NCBI GenBank assembly: GCA_965140395.1
Contig: OZ223207.1
Location: 434,001-498,000, forward strand
Length of the DNA: 64,000 bases
Source: Parvibaculum sp002684405
GTDB taxonomy: Bacteria; Pseudomonadota; Alphaproteobacteria; Parvibaculales; Parvibaculaceae
Direction of reading: 5' to 3'
Shown here: positions 52,433 through 61,871 of the stretch, in pieces
How positions within the stretch are numbered: the stretch's first letter is position 1
How the letters are laid out: the number at the start of each line of letters is the position of its first letter
Translations under genes and position numbers: made by a program
The notes under the pieces: generated by a model
What the model saw: the letters and a program-made list of their open reading frames with translations, nothing else
What the model was told of the DNA's origin: nothing
Database searches by the model: none

Positions 52433-55400
52433 TCAGCCGAAACCGCCGCCGCCCGGCGTCCGGATAATGATGCTCTCGCCGGGCTCCAGGTCCATCTGGT
52501 CGGCACCGGCGCGTGACTCGAGTTTACCGTCGCACCGGCGGACGAAATTCTCGCCGCAGGCTGCTTCGCCGCCGCCCTCAAGGCCGAAGGGATGCACGAT
52601 GCGGCGCGTGGAGAGAATCGACACGCTCATTTTCTCGAGGAATTCGATCTCGCGCACCGCGCCGTCGCCGCCATGATGGCGGCCTGCGCCGCCCGATCCC
52701 TTCCGTATGCTGAACTCTTTCAGCAGAACGGGGAAACGCCATTCCAGCACTTCCGGGTCGGTGAGGCGCGAATTGGTCATATGGGTGTGGACGGCATCCG
52801 CCCCGTCGAAATCGGGGCCTGCGCCCGCGCCGCCGCATATGGTTTCGTAGTACTGGTAGCGCTCATTGCCGAAGGTCAGGTTGTTCATCGTGCCTTGCGC
52901 GGCGGCCATGGCACCGAGCGCGGCGAAGAGGGCGTCCGTCACCGCCTGGCTCGTTTCCACATTGCCGCCCACCACGGCCGCCGGATAGCGCGGCGCCAGC
53001 ATGGAGCCTTCCGGCACCACGATCTCGATGGGTTTCAGGCAGCCTTCATTGAGCGGAATGTCGTCATCCACCATGCAGCGGAAGACATAGAGCACGGCGG
53101 CGCGCGTCACCGCTTCCGGCGCGTTGAGGTTCGAGGGCCGCTCGGCGCTGGTGCCGGTGAAGTCGATGGTCGCGCTGCGCGCCTCCCGGTCCACGCTCAC
53201 CTGCACGCGGATTTCGGACCCGTCGTCGAGCGGAAGGGTGAAGGCGGCATCCTTCAGCGCGCCGATCACGCGGCGCACGCTTTCCTCCGCATTGTCCTGC
53301 ACATGGCGCATATAGGCCTGCACCGTGTCGAGGCCGAACTGGCCGACCATCTTGCGCAATTCCTGCGCGCCTTTCTCGCAGGCTGCGATCTGCGCACGCA
53401 AATCGGCGATGTTCTGGTCCGGGTTGCGCGCGGGATACTTTCCGCCTGTCAGGAGCGCGCGCATCTCCGCCTCGCGGAAGGTGCCGGACGCCACCAGCCG
53501 GAAATTGTCGATCAGCACACCTTCCTCCTCGACGGAGGTGGAATGCGCGGGCATGGAGCCCGGCGTGATGCCGCCGATATCGGCATGGTGCCCGCGTGCG
53601 GCTGTGTAAAAGGTGGGCGTTTCGTCTTCTTCGTCCAGATAGACCGGCGCCACCACCGTCACATCGGGCAGATGCGTCCCACCATTATAGGGCGCGTTCA
53701 GCACATAGACGTCGCCCGGGCGCATATCCGGGTTCTGCTCGATGATGGCGCGCACCGTCGCGCCCATGGAGCCCAGATGCACCGGCATATGCGGCGCATT
53801 GGCGACGAGCCCGCCGCTTGTGTCGAAGACCGCGCAGGAGAAGTCGAGCCGCTCCTTGATGTTCACCGAATGCGCGGTCTTTTCCAGCGTGAAGCCCATC
53901 TGCTCGGCGATGGACATGAAGAGATTGTTGAAGATTTCGAGCATCACCGGATCGGCTTCGGTGCCGATGGCGAAGCTTTGCGCCCGCGCTTCCGTCCGTG
54001 TCAGGACGATATGGTCGAGCCCGGTCACTTCCGCCGACCAGCCGGGCTCGATGACGATGGTCTGCTGCGGCTCGATGACGATCGCCGGGCCGGGGAGGGC
54101 GTCCCCCGGCGCGAGCCCCTCGCGCAGATAGACCGGGGCCTCGTGCCATGCGCCTTGCGAAAAGAAGCGCGTCATCCGGTCGGGCGCTGCCTCGCCGGTT
54201 TCGCGCCGTCCGGCGTCGAGCCGTTCCGTCACATCCGCCGATTTGCCGATGGCTTCCACCGACACGGCTTCCACGACGACCGGCTTTTCGACCGTGAAGC
54301 CGAAGCGCTGCCGATGCGCGGTCTCGAAGGCTTCGCGAACCTCGTCCAGCGCGCCATGCTCCACGATCAGCGCCGTGTCTGTCCCCGCATAGCGCAGATG
54401 CAGCCGGGGTTTGAGTTCGATGCGGGAGTTATCCACGCCCTGCGTTGCGACCTGGGCGCTCACATCTTCGCCCAGCTCGTTGAGCACCGGTTCGAGCGCG
54501 GCCAGCGCGTCGGCGTCGAGGTCGCGTTCCACCGCCGTCTCGCGCTGCGCGCGGATATCGGCAAGTCCCATCCCATAGGCGGACAGGATGCCGGAGAAGG
54601 GGTGGAAAAATATTTTCGTCATCCCCAGCGCGTCGGCGACGAGGCAGGCATGTTGTCCCCCGGCGCCGCCGAAGCAGGTCAGCGCATATCCGGTCACGTC
54701 ATATCCCCGCTGCACGGAGATCTTCTTGATCGCCTGCGCCATGTTCTCGACGGCGATCCTGATGAAGCCGTCGGCAATCTCTTCCGGCATGCGCTCTATC
54801 TTGCCCGACAGCACGCTGAATCTTGCCCCAACCTCAGCGCTATCTAGCCCTTCATCCGCTGCCGGACCGAACACTTTCGGGAAATAGTCGGGGATAAGTT
54901 TGCCGGTGAGCACATTGGCATCCGTCACCGTCAGCGGGCCGCCCTTGCGATAGGCTGCCGGTCCGGGGTGCGCGCCCGCGCTGTCCGGCCCCACGCGCAG
55001 CCGCGATCCGTCGAAATGCAGGATGGAGCCGCCGCCCGCCGCCACGGTGTGGATCTGCATCATCGGCGCGCGCATCCTGACGCCCGCCACCTCATTGTCG
55101 AAGCTGCGCTCGAATTCGCCTTCATAATGGCAGACATCGGTGGACGTGCCGCCCATGTCGAAGCCGATAATCCGGCCGAAACCTGCGAGTTTCGAGGTCT
55201 CCACCGCGCCGACCACGCCGCCCGCGGGGCCCGACAGCACTGCGTCCTTGCCCTCGAAAAGATGCGCTTCCGTTAGTCCGCCCGATGACTGCATGAAGAA
55301 AAGCCGCGTCGCCGGGTCGTCGGTTCCGATGGCGCCCGCGACCCGGTCTACATAGCGCCGCAGGATCGGCGAGAGATAGGCGTCCACCACCGTCGTGTCG

Positions 55401-56017
55401 CCGCGCGCGACGAATTTCATCAGCGGGCTCACGCCATGGCTGGTGGAAATTTGCGTGAAGCCGATTTCCCTTGCGATTTCAGCGGCTTGGGTTTCATGCG
55501 CCGGGTAGCGATAGCCATGCATGAAGCAGATCGCCGCCGCCCGCAGGCCCTCGTCGAAGGCTTCCTGCAGCGCGGCGTGCGCGCTTTCTGCGTCGAAGGC
55601 TTCCAGTTCCTTGCCGCCCGCGCTCATTCGCCCGCCGGTTTCCGCCACTTTCGCATAGAGCAGTTCCGGCTTTTCGATCCGCAGGCGGAAGAGGTGAGGG
55701 CGGTTCTGGTAGCCGATGGCCAACGCGTCGCGGAAGCCCCTGTTGGTAAGCAGCAATGTCGGCTCGCCCTTGCGCTCCAGCAGCGCATTGGTTGCGACCG
55801 TCGTCCCCATCTTCACGGCGCCGATGCGGCTGCCCGGCAGCGGTTCTTCCGCGCCCACGCCCAGCAGGTCGCGCATGCCCTGCAGCGCGGCGTCCTCATA
55901 TTGCTCCGGGTTTTCCGACAGCAGCTTGTGCGGCACCAGCCGCCCGTCCGGGCTCCGCCCCACAAGGTCGGTAAAGGTGCCGCCCCGGTCGATCCAGAAA
56001 TCCCAGCGGCCGCTCAA
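52433..56017 (-). CDS. Hydantoinase/5-oxoprolinase family protein (HyuA-HyuB fusion)
   Basis: The 1194-residue enzyme has the actin-like HyuA half ('WDFWIDRGGTFTDLVGRSPDG', 'KMGTTVATNALLERKGEPTLLLTNRGFRD' in parts, 'GFDMGGTSTDVCHYEG') in residues 1 to about 690. The HyuB half starts near 'MLEIFNNLFMSIAEQMGF' and ends 'IRTPGGGGFG'. This is the layout of ATP-dependent 5-oxoprolinase, which opens 5-oxoproline to glutamate in glutathione recycling. Related fusions act on hydantoins, so the substrate is probable rather than certain. The ATG at 56017 starts 'MSGRWDFWIDRGG', as expected. It appears to be transcribed alone. Confidence 0.9.
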   Translation of the reverse strand: MSGRWDFWIDRGGTFTDLVGRSPDGRLVPHKLLSENPEQYEDAALQGMRDLLGVGAEEPLPGSRIGAVKMGTTVATNALLERKGEPTLLLTNRGFRDALAIGYQNRPHLFRLRIEKPELLYAKVAETGGRMSAGGKELEAFDAESAHAALQEAFDEGLRAAAICFMHGYRYPAHETQAAEIAREIGFTQISTSHGVSPLMKFVARGDTTVVDAYLSPILRRYVDRVAGAIGTDDPATRLFFMQSSGGLTEAHLFEGKDAVLSGPAGGVVGAVETSKLAGFGRIIGFDMGGTSTDVCHYEGEFERSFDNEVAGVRMRAPMMQIHTVAAGGGSILHFDGSRLRVGPDSAGAHPGPAAYRKGGPLTVTDANVLTGKLIPDYFPKVFGPAADEGLDSAEVGARFSVLSGKIERMPEEIADGFIRIAVENMAQAIKKISVQRGYDVTGYALTCFGGAGGQHACLVADALGMTKIFFHPFSGILSAYGMGLADIRAQRETAVERDLDADALAALEPVLNELGEDVSAQVATQGVDNSRIELKPRLHLRYAGTDTALIVEHGALDEVREAFETAHRQRFGFTVEKPVVVEAVSVEAIGKSADVTERLDAGRRETGEAAPDRMTRFFSQGAWHEAPVYLREGLAPGDALPGPAIVIEPQQTIVIEPGWSAEVTGLDHIVLTRTEARAQSFAIGTEADPVMLEIFNNLFMSIAEQMGFTLEKTAHSVNIKERLDFSCAVFDTSGGLVANAPHMPVHLGSMGATVRAIIEQNPDMRPGDVYVLNAPYNGGTHLPDVTVVAPVYLDEEDETPTFYTAARGHHADIGGITPGSMPAHSTSVEEEGVLIDNFRLVASGTFREAEMRALLTGGKYPARNPDQNIADLRAQIAACEKGAQELRKMVGQFGLDTVQAYMRHVQDNAEESVRRVIGALKDAAFTLPLDDGSEIRVQVSVDREARSATIDFTGTSAERPSNLNAPEAVTRAAVLYVFRCMVDDDIPLNEGCLKPIEIVVPEGSMLAPRYPAAVVGGNVETSQAVTDALFAALGAMAAAQGTMNNLTFGNERYQYYETICGGAGAGPDFDGADAVHTHMTNSRLTDPEVLEWRFPVLLKEFSIRKGSGGAGRHHGGDGAVREIEFLEKMSVSILSTRRIVHPFGLEGGGEAACGENFVRRCDGKLESRAGADQMDLEPGESIIIRTPGGGGFG

Positions 56018-56113
56018 CGGTTACTTTCCTTCCGCAAGTCGCCATGAGGGCAGGTAGCGTGTATTCTTCTGTTTATCTGTTGCATCTGGCCTGCGCGGAT
56101 ATGGGGGGAGAAA

Positions 56114-57019
56114 ATGTTTCGAAATTCTGCAATTTGCGGACTGCTGGTTGCCGGGCTCTTTTTGATCGCCGGTCAGGGGGCCTTAGCCGATGACTTTCCT
56201 GAAGGTGCCGAAGCGGTTCATCTGAAAATCGTTCCGGATCAGAAGCTTGGCGAAACGCTCACGGCCCGGGCCGGAGACGTCATTTACAGCGACAGCCGCT
56301 CTCCGGTGCATCGGCGTGTCGTGGCAGATGGTGACATACGGGACGTATGTGCCGGCGGCGTTTGTCACAATGTTCCAGCGGGAACGGAATATGTCCAGAT
56401 TCCGTATGGCATGTCGATGTACTGCACCCGCGAGCTTTATGCCAAAAGGGAATCCTTGTTCTCTGATCGCGAGGAGCATGCCTGTCTGCGGATGAAGCAG
56501 ACTGCGGGAGGCTACGAGGCGGAGGTGTTCTCCATCGGGAGCTTTCGCGACAAGATGCGGATCAATCCGCAAAAGGTGGATATGGGCAACTATCTGCGCG
56601 TCGAGGACGTGGAGATGGAGCAGTTGCCGCCGAACATGTCCGGCGGGTGGGGACACTTCTTCCAGCCGGTGGAACTCGTTTATCTCGGTGTCTCGGATGG
56701 CCGTTTCCGGCTGAAGCTCGTGTCGAAGGAAGATCGAGAGGTCTCCCGCCTGATCTCCTATCCCTACAGCGGAGGGGAGGCCGCCTTCCCCGTGTCCGGG
56801 GTCAATCCGAAGATCGAGGATACGGATTATGAGAAGGTTTCCTTCCGGCTGACCGACGTCGAAGTGACGGGGATGACGATCCAGGTTCAATCTGCGGATG
56901 AGGATCACGTCACCTACAGCCTGAAGCAGGTCACCTTCGAGCGGCAGTTCATGGGATCGAAGATCAATCTTGCGCAGGAAAACACCACGATCTCCATGAC
57001 TTACGGGCCGGCCAAGTAG
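56114..57019 (+). CDS. Hypothetical secreted protein
   Basis: The 301-residue protein has a clear signal peptide (1-25, 'LFLIAGQGALA'). The mature part is rich in beta-forming segments. It has two close Cys pairs ('DVCAGGVCHNVP' and 'MYCTRELY...HACLRMK') that could form disulfides in the periplasm. I recognise no family. Base composition is a little lower in G+C than in its neighbours. It is divergent from the oxoprolinase and is followed by the DnaJ-like gene 92 bases later. Confidence 0.75.
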   Translation: MFRNSAICGLLVAGLFLIAGQGALADDFPEGAEAVHLKIVPDQKLGETLTARAGDVIYSDSRSPVHRRVVADGDIRDVCAGGVCHNVPAGTEYVQIPYGMSMYCTRELYAKRESLFSDREEHACLRMKQTAGGYEAEVFSIGSFRDKMRINPQKVDMGNYLRVEDVEMEQLPPNMSGGWGHFFQPVELVYLGVSDGRFRLKLVSKEDREVSRLISYPYSGGEAAFPVSGVNPKIEDTDYEKVSFRLTDVEVTGMTIQVQSADEDHVTYSLKQVTFERQFMGSKINLAQENTTISMTYGPAK

Positions 57020-57111
57020 GAGCATTGGGGGCTGGCCGATCTTGCATTGACGCAAGGGAATGGGTGATTTTCGCGAGTGCGAAACGGTGCAAATCCGTCT
57101 AGGCTTGCCTC

Positions 57112-57843
57112 ATGTCGATCTGGGGAAAAATTGCGGGCGCCGGCGTTGGAATGGCCGTTGGCGGGCCCCTTGGCGCTCTGGTGGGCGCGGTGGCGGGACA
57201 TATCGTCATCGACCGCGCGCTGGAGGACCATGAGGTCGTCTTTACCATCGCCCTGATCGCGCTGTCGGCCAAGATGGCCAAGGCCGACGGGGAGGTGAGC
57301 GACGCCGAAATCCAGGCTTTCCAGCAGGTTTTCGACATTCCGGCGGAGGAGGCGCGCAATGTCCAGCGTGTCTATCAGATCGCCCAGCAGGATGTGGCCG
57401 GTTACGAGGCCTATGCCCGTCAGGTCGCGCGCATCTATCGCGACAAGCCCGCGGTGCTGGAAGACGTGCTCGACGCGCTGTTCCACATCGCCAAGGCGGA
57501 CAAATTCGTTCATCCCAACGAGATCGAGTTCCTGCGCACGGTGGCGGATATCTTCGGGTTCTCGGAGGTCGAGTTCGCCCGTATCCGCGCGAGCCATCTG
57601 GGGCCGGACCGCTCCGACCCCTATCTGGTGCTGGGCATCACGCCGGATATTTCGGACCAGGACCTCAAAAAGGCCTATCGCCGTCTCGTGCGCGAAAATC
57701 ATCCTGACATGATGGTTGCGCGCGGCGTGCCCAAGGAACTCGTCACTATCGCCAATGAAAAGCTCGCCGCGATCAACGACGCCTATGATCGGATCTGCCG
57801 CCAGAGAGGCCTCAAGGAAGCCCTGAGCGAAGAAGTTTCCTGA
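57112..57843 (+). CDS. TerB/DjlA-type co-chaperone with C-terminal J domain
   Basis: The 243-residue protein starts with a Gly/Ala-rich hydrophobic stretch ('GAGVGMAVGGPLGALVGAVAGHIVI', in parts) that may anchor it. A TerB-like helical domain (about 40-160, with 'MAKADGEVSDAEIQAFQQVF' and 'FHIAKADKFVHPNEIEFLRTVADIFG' in parts) follows. The last 70 residues are a J domain with the HPD tripeptide in 'LVRENHPDMMVARG'. This is the DjlA plan, so it should stimulate DnaK ATPase near the membrane. The client is unknown. The DMT gene lies just downstream. Confidence 0.88.
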   Translation: MSIWGKIAGAGVGMAVGGPLGALVGAVAGHIVIDRALEDHEVVFTIALIALSAKMAKADGEVSDAEIQAFQQVFDIPAEEARNVQRVYQIAQQDVAGYEAYARQVARIYRDKPAVLEDVLDALFHIAKADKFVHPNEIEFLRTVADIFGFSEVEFARIRASHLGPDRSDPYLVLGITPDISDQDLKKAYRRLVRENHPDMMVARGVPKELVTIANEKLAAINDAYDRICRQRGLKEALSEEVS

Positions 57844-57967
57844 GGGCAGGGCTGGCGGCGCTCTGCTGCTTGCGGTAACAAGATTAAAAATGACATCGAC
57901 GTCAGCTTTGGGCGTTCTCCTTCCGGGGGACGCCTTCTGCTTGGCGGTACCCGCAAGGCCGACGCCC

Positions 57968-58840
57968 ATGGGCATGACCCCCACACATCTCGCCTTCATG
58001 ATGCTGATCAATCTGATCTGGGGCTTTGCGCTTGTGGCGGCGAAAGTGTCGATCGGCCATTTCCCGCCGCTGCTTTTCGCGGCACTGCGCTTCCTCCTCA
58101 TCGTGGCCGTGCTCTTCCCCTTCCTGAAGATTCACAAGGGGCAGATGAAGGAAGTCATCATCATCTCGCTGTGCGCGGGGCCTATCGGTTTCGGCTTCTT
58201 CTTTGCCGGTCTCGCGATTTCGGATGCCTCGGTCGTGGCGGTGGCAAGCCAGCTCGGCGTGCCGTTTTCCGCCATCATGTCGGTGATCTTCCTGAAGGAG
58301 CAGGTGTTCTGGAAGCGCTGGCTCGGCATCACGCTCTCCTTTGCCGGTGTGATGGTCATCAGCTTCGACCCGACGGTCTTTCGCTACATCGACGGCCTTC
58401 TGCTGGTGGTCTGCTCCGCGCTGGTCAGTTCCGTCGGCACGATCTATCAGCGCCAGATCAGGCATGTCGGCGTGTTCGAACTTCAGGCCTGGGTGGCGAC
58501 CGTCGCCGCGCCTCTGATGCTGCTGGGATCGTTGGTGTTTGAATCGCATCAGATCACGGTCATCCAGACCGCCTCGCTGCTGCAATGGTCGGGGATTTTC
58601 TATGTGGCCTTCGCTTCCAGCCTGGTCGGCCATGCGGGTATCTTCTACCTCCTGCAACGCTATGAAGTGACGCAGACCGCGCCGCTGACATTGCTTGCGC
58701 CGATCTTCACCGTCTTCTTCGCGGCAACGCTTCTGGGTGAGACGCTGACACAGCGTATGATTGTCGGCGCCCTGATTGCGCTTACCGGCGTGCTCATCGT
58801 CTCGATACGTCAGAAGCGTATCGTGGATACCGGACCCTGA
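57968..58840 (+). CDS. DMT-superfamily (EamA) transporter
   Basis: The 290-residue inner-membrane protein has ten apparent transmembrane helices in two EamA repeats. It starts 'TPTHLAFMMLINLIWGFALVAAKVSIGHFPPLLFAALRFLL' (in parts), with the second repeat around 'LQWSGIFYVAFASSLVGHAGIFYLLQRYEVTQTAPLTLLAPIF' (in parts). It is likely an exporter of amino acids or metabolites, but the substrate is unknown. The start is uncertain: ATGs at 57968 and 57974 both fit the first helix, while the frame open to 57890 adds a non-membrane leader. The amidase gene follows 9 bases later and is probably cotranscribed. Confidence 0.85.
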   Translation: MGMTPTHLAFMMLINLIWGFALVAAKVSIGHFPPLLFAALRFLLIVAVLFPFLKIHKGQMKEVIIISLCAGPIGFGFFFAGLAISDASVVAVASQLGVPFSAIMSVIFLKEQVFWKRWLGITLSFAGVMVISFDPTVFRYIDGLLLVVCSALVSSVGTIYQRQIRHVGVFELQAWVATVAAPLMLLGSLVFESHQITVIQTASLLQWSGIFYVAFASSLVGHAGIFYLLQRYEVTQTAPLTLLAPIFTVFFAATLLGETLTQRMIVGALIALTGVLIVSIRQKRIVDTGP

Positions 58841-58849
58841 GGATAAGTC

Positions 58850-59581
58850 ATGGCCATTGAATGCATCGAAAGGCCGTCGCCCAATCTCGACGAGCGTCAG
58901 GCGCCGGTGGATATCCTTCTCATGCATTACACCGGCATGGAGACGGCCGAGGCCGCGGCGGAACGGCTGTGCAGCGCGGAAGCGCGCGTGTCGGCCCATT
59001 ACATGGTCTATGAGGACGGGCGGATCGTCCGCATGGTGCCGGAGGAGATGCGCGCCTGGCATGCGGGCGTATCGAGCTGGGCGGGCGAGACCGACATCAA
59101 CAGCCGGTCCATCGGTATCGAGATCGTCAATGGCGGTCATGACTTCGGTTGTCCGCCTTATCCGGAAGCGCAGATGGCGGCGGTGGAAGCGCTGTCGAAA
59201 GAAATTATCGCGCGCTGGAATATCCCCGCCCGTCGCGTCATCGGTCATTCCGATGTGGCGCCCGCGCGCAAGGCCGATCCCGGCGAGTGGTTCGACTGGG
59301 CGCGGCTCGCGCGTGCCGGTGTCGGCTTATGGGTCGAGCCGGAAGAGATCGTCGAGGGGCCGAGCCTTGCCCGCGGAGAACGTGGCGATCATGTCGCCGA
59401 TCTTCAGTTCATGCTGGCCGATTACGGCTATGGCGTGGAGGTGATGGGCCGCTTTGACGAAACGACCGAACAGGTCGTGACCGCGTTTCAGCGGCATTTC
59501 CGGCAAGCGAAGGTGGACGGCATTGCCGATATTTCCACCATCATGACGCTGCGCCGCCTGGTCGAGCTGGCGCGGGGATAA
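58850..59581 (+). CDS. N-acetylmuramoyl-L-alanine amidase (Amidase_2) with peptidoglycan-binding domain
   Basis: The 243-residue protein has no signal peptide. The Amidase_2 domain has zinc ligands in 'LLMHYTGM', 'RVIGHSDVAP' and the Asp after it ('ARKADPGEWFDW'), with the catalytic Glu region 'SIGIEIVNGGHD'. Residues about 175-240 form a PG_binding_1 domain ('ARGERGDHVADLQFMLADYGY...VVTAFQRHFRQAKVDGIAD'). The family cleaves the amide between MurNAc and L-Ala. Without export it would act on recycled anhydro-muropeptides, like AmpD. Export by another route cannot be excluded. Confidence 0.9.
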   Translation: MAIECIERPSPNLDERQAPVDILLMHYTGMETAEAAAERLCSAEARVSAHYMVYEDGRIVRMVPEEMRAWHAGVSSWAGETDINSRSIGIEIVNGGHDFGCPPYPEAQMAAVEALSKEIIARWNIPARRVIGHSDVAPARKADPGEWFDWARLARAGVGLWVEPEEIVEGPSLARGERGDHVADLQFMLADYGYGVEVMGRFDETTEQVVTAFQRHFRQAKVDGIADISTIMTLRRLVELARG

Positions 59582-59584
59582 GTC

Positions 59585-59613
59585 CGGCAGGCCCCCGAAA
59601 AGGAGCCTGCCGA
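59585..59613. repeat. Hairpin between convergent amidase and oxidoreductase genes
   Basis: CGGCAGGC (59585-59592) pairs with GCCTGCCG (59606-59613). No T-run follows on either strand, so it is a weak candidate for a shared transcription end. Confidence 0.5.
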
Positions 59614-59619
59614 AACGCT

Positions 59620-60582
59620 TTACGGGATCATGATGACCCGGCCGAAGGCGGACCGGCTTTCGATATAGGCATGGGCGTCCGCCGCTTCGGAGAGCTTGAA
59701 CTCCTTGTCGAGCACCACCTTGAGTTCGCCCTTTGCGGCGGCGTCGATGAGCGACTGGATATTCTCGCGCACGCGCGGCGAGAAGATTTCCGCGCCGAGG
59801 AAAACGCCCGTGAGAGAGCGGTTGCCCGCCATCATGCTTTGGACATCCACCGTCATGGGTTCCCGGCCGGCGCGGCCGACCATGGAGATGCGCCCGCGAT
59901 ATCCGAGCACGTCGATGGATTTCTGGAGGGTGGAGCCGCCCACCGGATCGACAACGAGGTCGACGCCGCGATTGTCGGTGAGTTTCATCACCTCGGCGAC
60001 GAGGTCCTGTTCTCGGTAGTTGATGCCGTGATCCAGACCGAATTCCTTCAGCCGGTCGAGTTTCTCCTGGCTCGACGCCGTGGCGATGACGGTCGCGCCT
60101 TCGCGCTTGGCGAGCTGGATCGCCGCCAGGCCAACCGCTCCGGCGCCGGCCTGAACGAGCACCGTCTCGCCGCGCTTCAGATGTCCGAATTCGAACAGGC
60201 AATCATGCGCCGTGCCGAAGGGAACGGGGATGGCGGCCGCCTGACGAATGTCGAGCCCGTCCGGCACGGGCCAGGCGGTGGCGGCGAAGACGGCCCGCTT
60301 TTCGGCATGGCTGCCATACATGTTCACCGTCGTGACGCGCTGTCCGACCTTCAGGTCTTTCACATTGCTGCCGGTTTCGAGGATGGTGCCTGCCGCCTGA
60401 TAGCCGACGATATGCGGCGTGGTGGCGAGTTCGCCGCCCAGCCGGTTCAGCGTATCGCCGCCTTCGATGGAGACGGCTTCGACCTGGATGACGATACCGT
60501 CATCGGGGCATTCGGGGTCGGGGACGTCCTCGTATTTCAGGACGGTGGGCGGCCCGTTCTCGTAATAGACAGCGGCTTTCAT
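59620..60582 (-). CDS. Zinc-type alcohol dehydrogenase-like / quinone oxidoreductase
   Basis: The 320-residue medium-chain dehydrogenase/reductase has a GroES-like N-terminal domain ('VEAVSIEGGDTLNRLGG', 'VGYQAAGTILETGSNV') and a Rossmann domain with 'GETVLVQAGAGAVGLAAIQLAKREGATVIATASS' (in parts). The catalytic and structural zinc cysteines of true alcohol dehydrogenases are missing, which places it with the NADPH:quinone oxidoreductase (QOR) branch. The substrate is probably a quinone or an alkenal. It is convergent with the amidase and divergent from rnpB. Confidence 0.9.
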   Translation of the reverse strand: MKAAVYYENGPPTVLKYEDVPDPECPDDGIVIQVEAVSIEGGDTLNRLGGELATTPHIVGYQAAGTILETGSNVKDLKVGQRVTTVNMYGSHAEKRAVFAATAWPVPDGLDIRQAAAIPVPFGTAHDCLFEFGHLKRGETVLVQAGAGAVGLAAIQLAKREGATVIATASSQEKLDRLKEFGLDHGINYREQDLVAEVMKLTDNRGVDLVVDPVGGSTLQKSIDVLGYRGRISMVGRAGREPMTVDVQSMMAGNRSLTGVFLGAEIFSPRVRENIQSLIDAAAKGELKVVLDKEFKLSEAADAHAYIESRSAFGRVIMIP

Positions 60583-60694
60583 GGATTTCCTCCCATAATT
60601 TAATTGGTAACCGGCAATGTCGTTACGGAAGAGGTCGGGTACAAGGCTATTAATTGGCTTGACGGGTCCATGTTCCCGTCCCTAAGTCCTTTTC

Positions 60695-61077
<383 letters not shown>

Positions 61078-61238
61078 CTTTCATCTCACTCACGCAGCGC
61101 GTTTTCATCGCCGCCGAAAGGCCCCGGTTTTTCATGGGAGGGCATGTATGTTTTACTTTTGTTCTCAAAGTAACCGTCTCTTTTTGACCCGTCTTGACCG
61201 CCGGAATGCCGCAGAATTCCGCGATTTTACTAGGTGAT

Positions 61239-61281
61239 CCCGTTGACGCCCATGAATTCCCATGATATCCCATACTATCCC
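61239..61281 (-). promoter_or_regulatory. MraZ operator: five GGG repeats with exact 10-bp period
   Basis: On the plus strand CCC occurs at 61239, 61249, 61259, 61269 and 61279, each separated by 7 bases. On the reverse strand this reads as GGG(A/C) direct repeats in phase with the DNA helix, mostly in a TGGG context. MraZ proteins bind TGGG-type direct repeats with 5-base spacers ahead of their own operon, so this is very likely the autoregulatory site. It lies about 95 bases before the mraZ ATG. Confidence 0.85.
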
Positions 61282-61376
61282 GTAGAGGTGCATGTCGGCC
61301 CATTTGTGCCCGGCGCTCAGGCGGGGCGCCGCGGGCGATTTGGCCGGGCGGCGGGACAGGGGACGAGGTCGTCGGC

Positions 61377-61871
61377 ATGGAGTCCTTCAGGGGGCGCTAC
61401 ACCAACAAGATCGATGCGAAGGGCCGGGTTTCCGTGCCCGCCAAATTTCGCGCGATCACGATCGGCCAGGGCTATAACGGCATCGTCTGCTTCCCCTCCC
61501 TCAAGGGGGCGTCCGTCATCGAGGGGTGCGGACCGGAATTTTCAAATCTGATCGAAGAGATGCTGGCGCAGCTCGCGCCCTTCTCCGACGAGCGCGAAGA
61601 GCTCGCCATGGTGTTGCACGGCAATGCCTGGGAGCTGATGTTCGATGCCGATGGCCGTGTCGTGCTGCCCGAAGAGCTTCGCGAACGCGCCGGCATTACC
61701 AATGAAGTGACCTTTGTGGGCATGGGGCAGCGCTTCCAGATCTGGGAGCCCGCGGCCTATGCGGCTCATTACGAGCAGGTGATGAAGAAGGTCGGTTCGC
61801 TGAGCGACCTTCTGAAGCCGCCGGCGCAGATGGCGCGCGAGCGCGGCGGGAACGACGGAGGTGCCTCGTGA
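61377..61871 (+). CDS. mraZ: Transcriptional regulator MraZ
   Basis: The 164-residue protein contains two SpoVT/AbrB-like halves: 'GRYTNKIDAKGRVSVPAKFRA' (residues 6-26) and 'ELMFDADGRVVLPEELRERAGI' (about 85-106). It forms a ring-shaped oligomer that binds repeated TGGG boxes and represses the dcw division and cell-wall cluster. The ATG at 61377 starts 'MESFRGRYTNKID'. It overlaps rsmH by 4 bases. A five-repeat operator lies upstream. Confidence 0.95.
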   Translation: MESFRGRYTNKIDAKGRVSVPAKFRAITIGQGYNGIVCFPSLKGASVIEGCGPEFSNLIEEMLAQLAPFSDEREELAMVLHGNAWELMFDADGRVVLPEELRERAGITNEVTFVGMGQRFQIWEPAAYAAHYEQVMKKVGSLSDLLKPPAQMARERGGNDGGAS

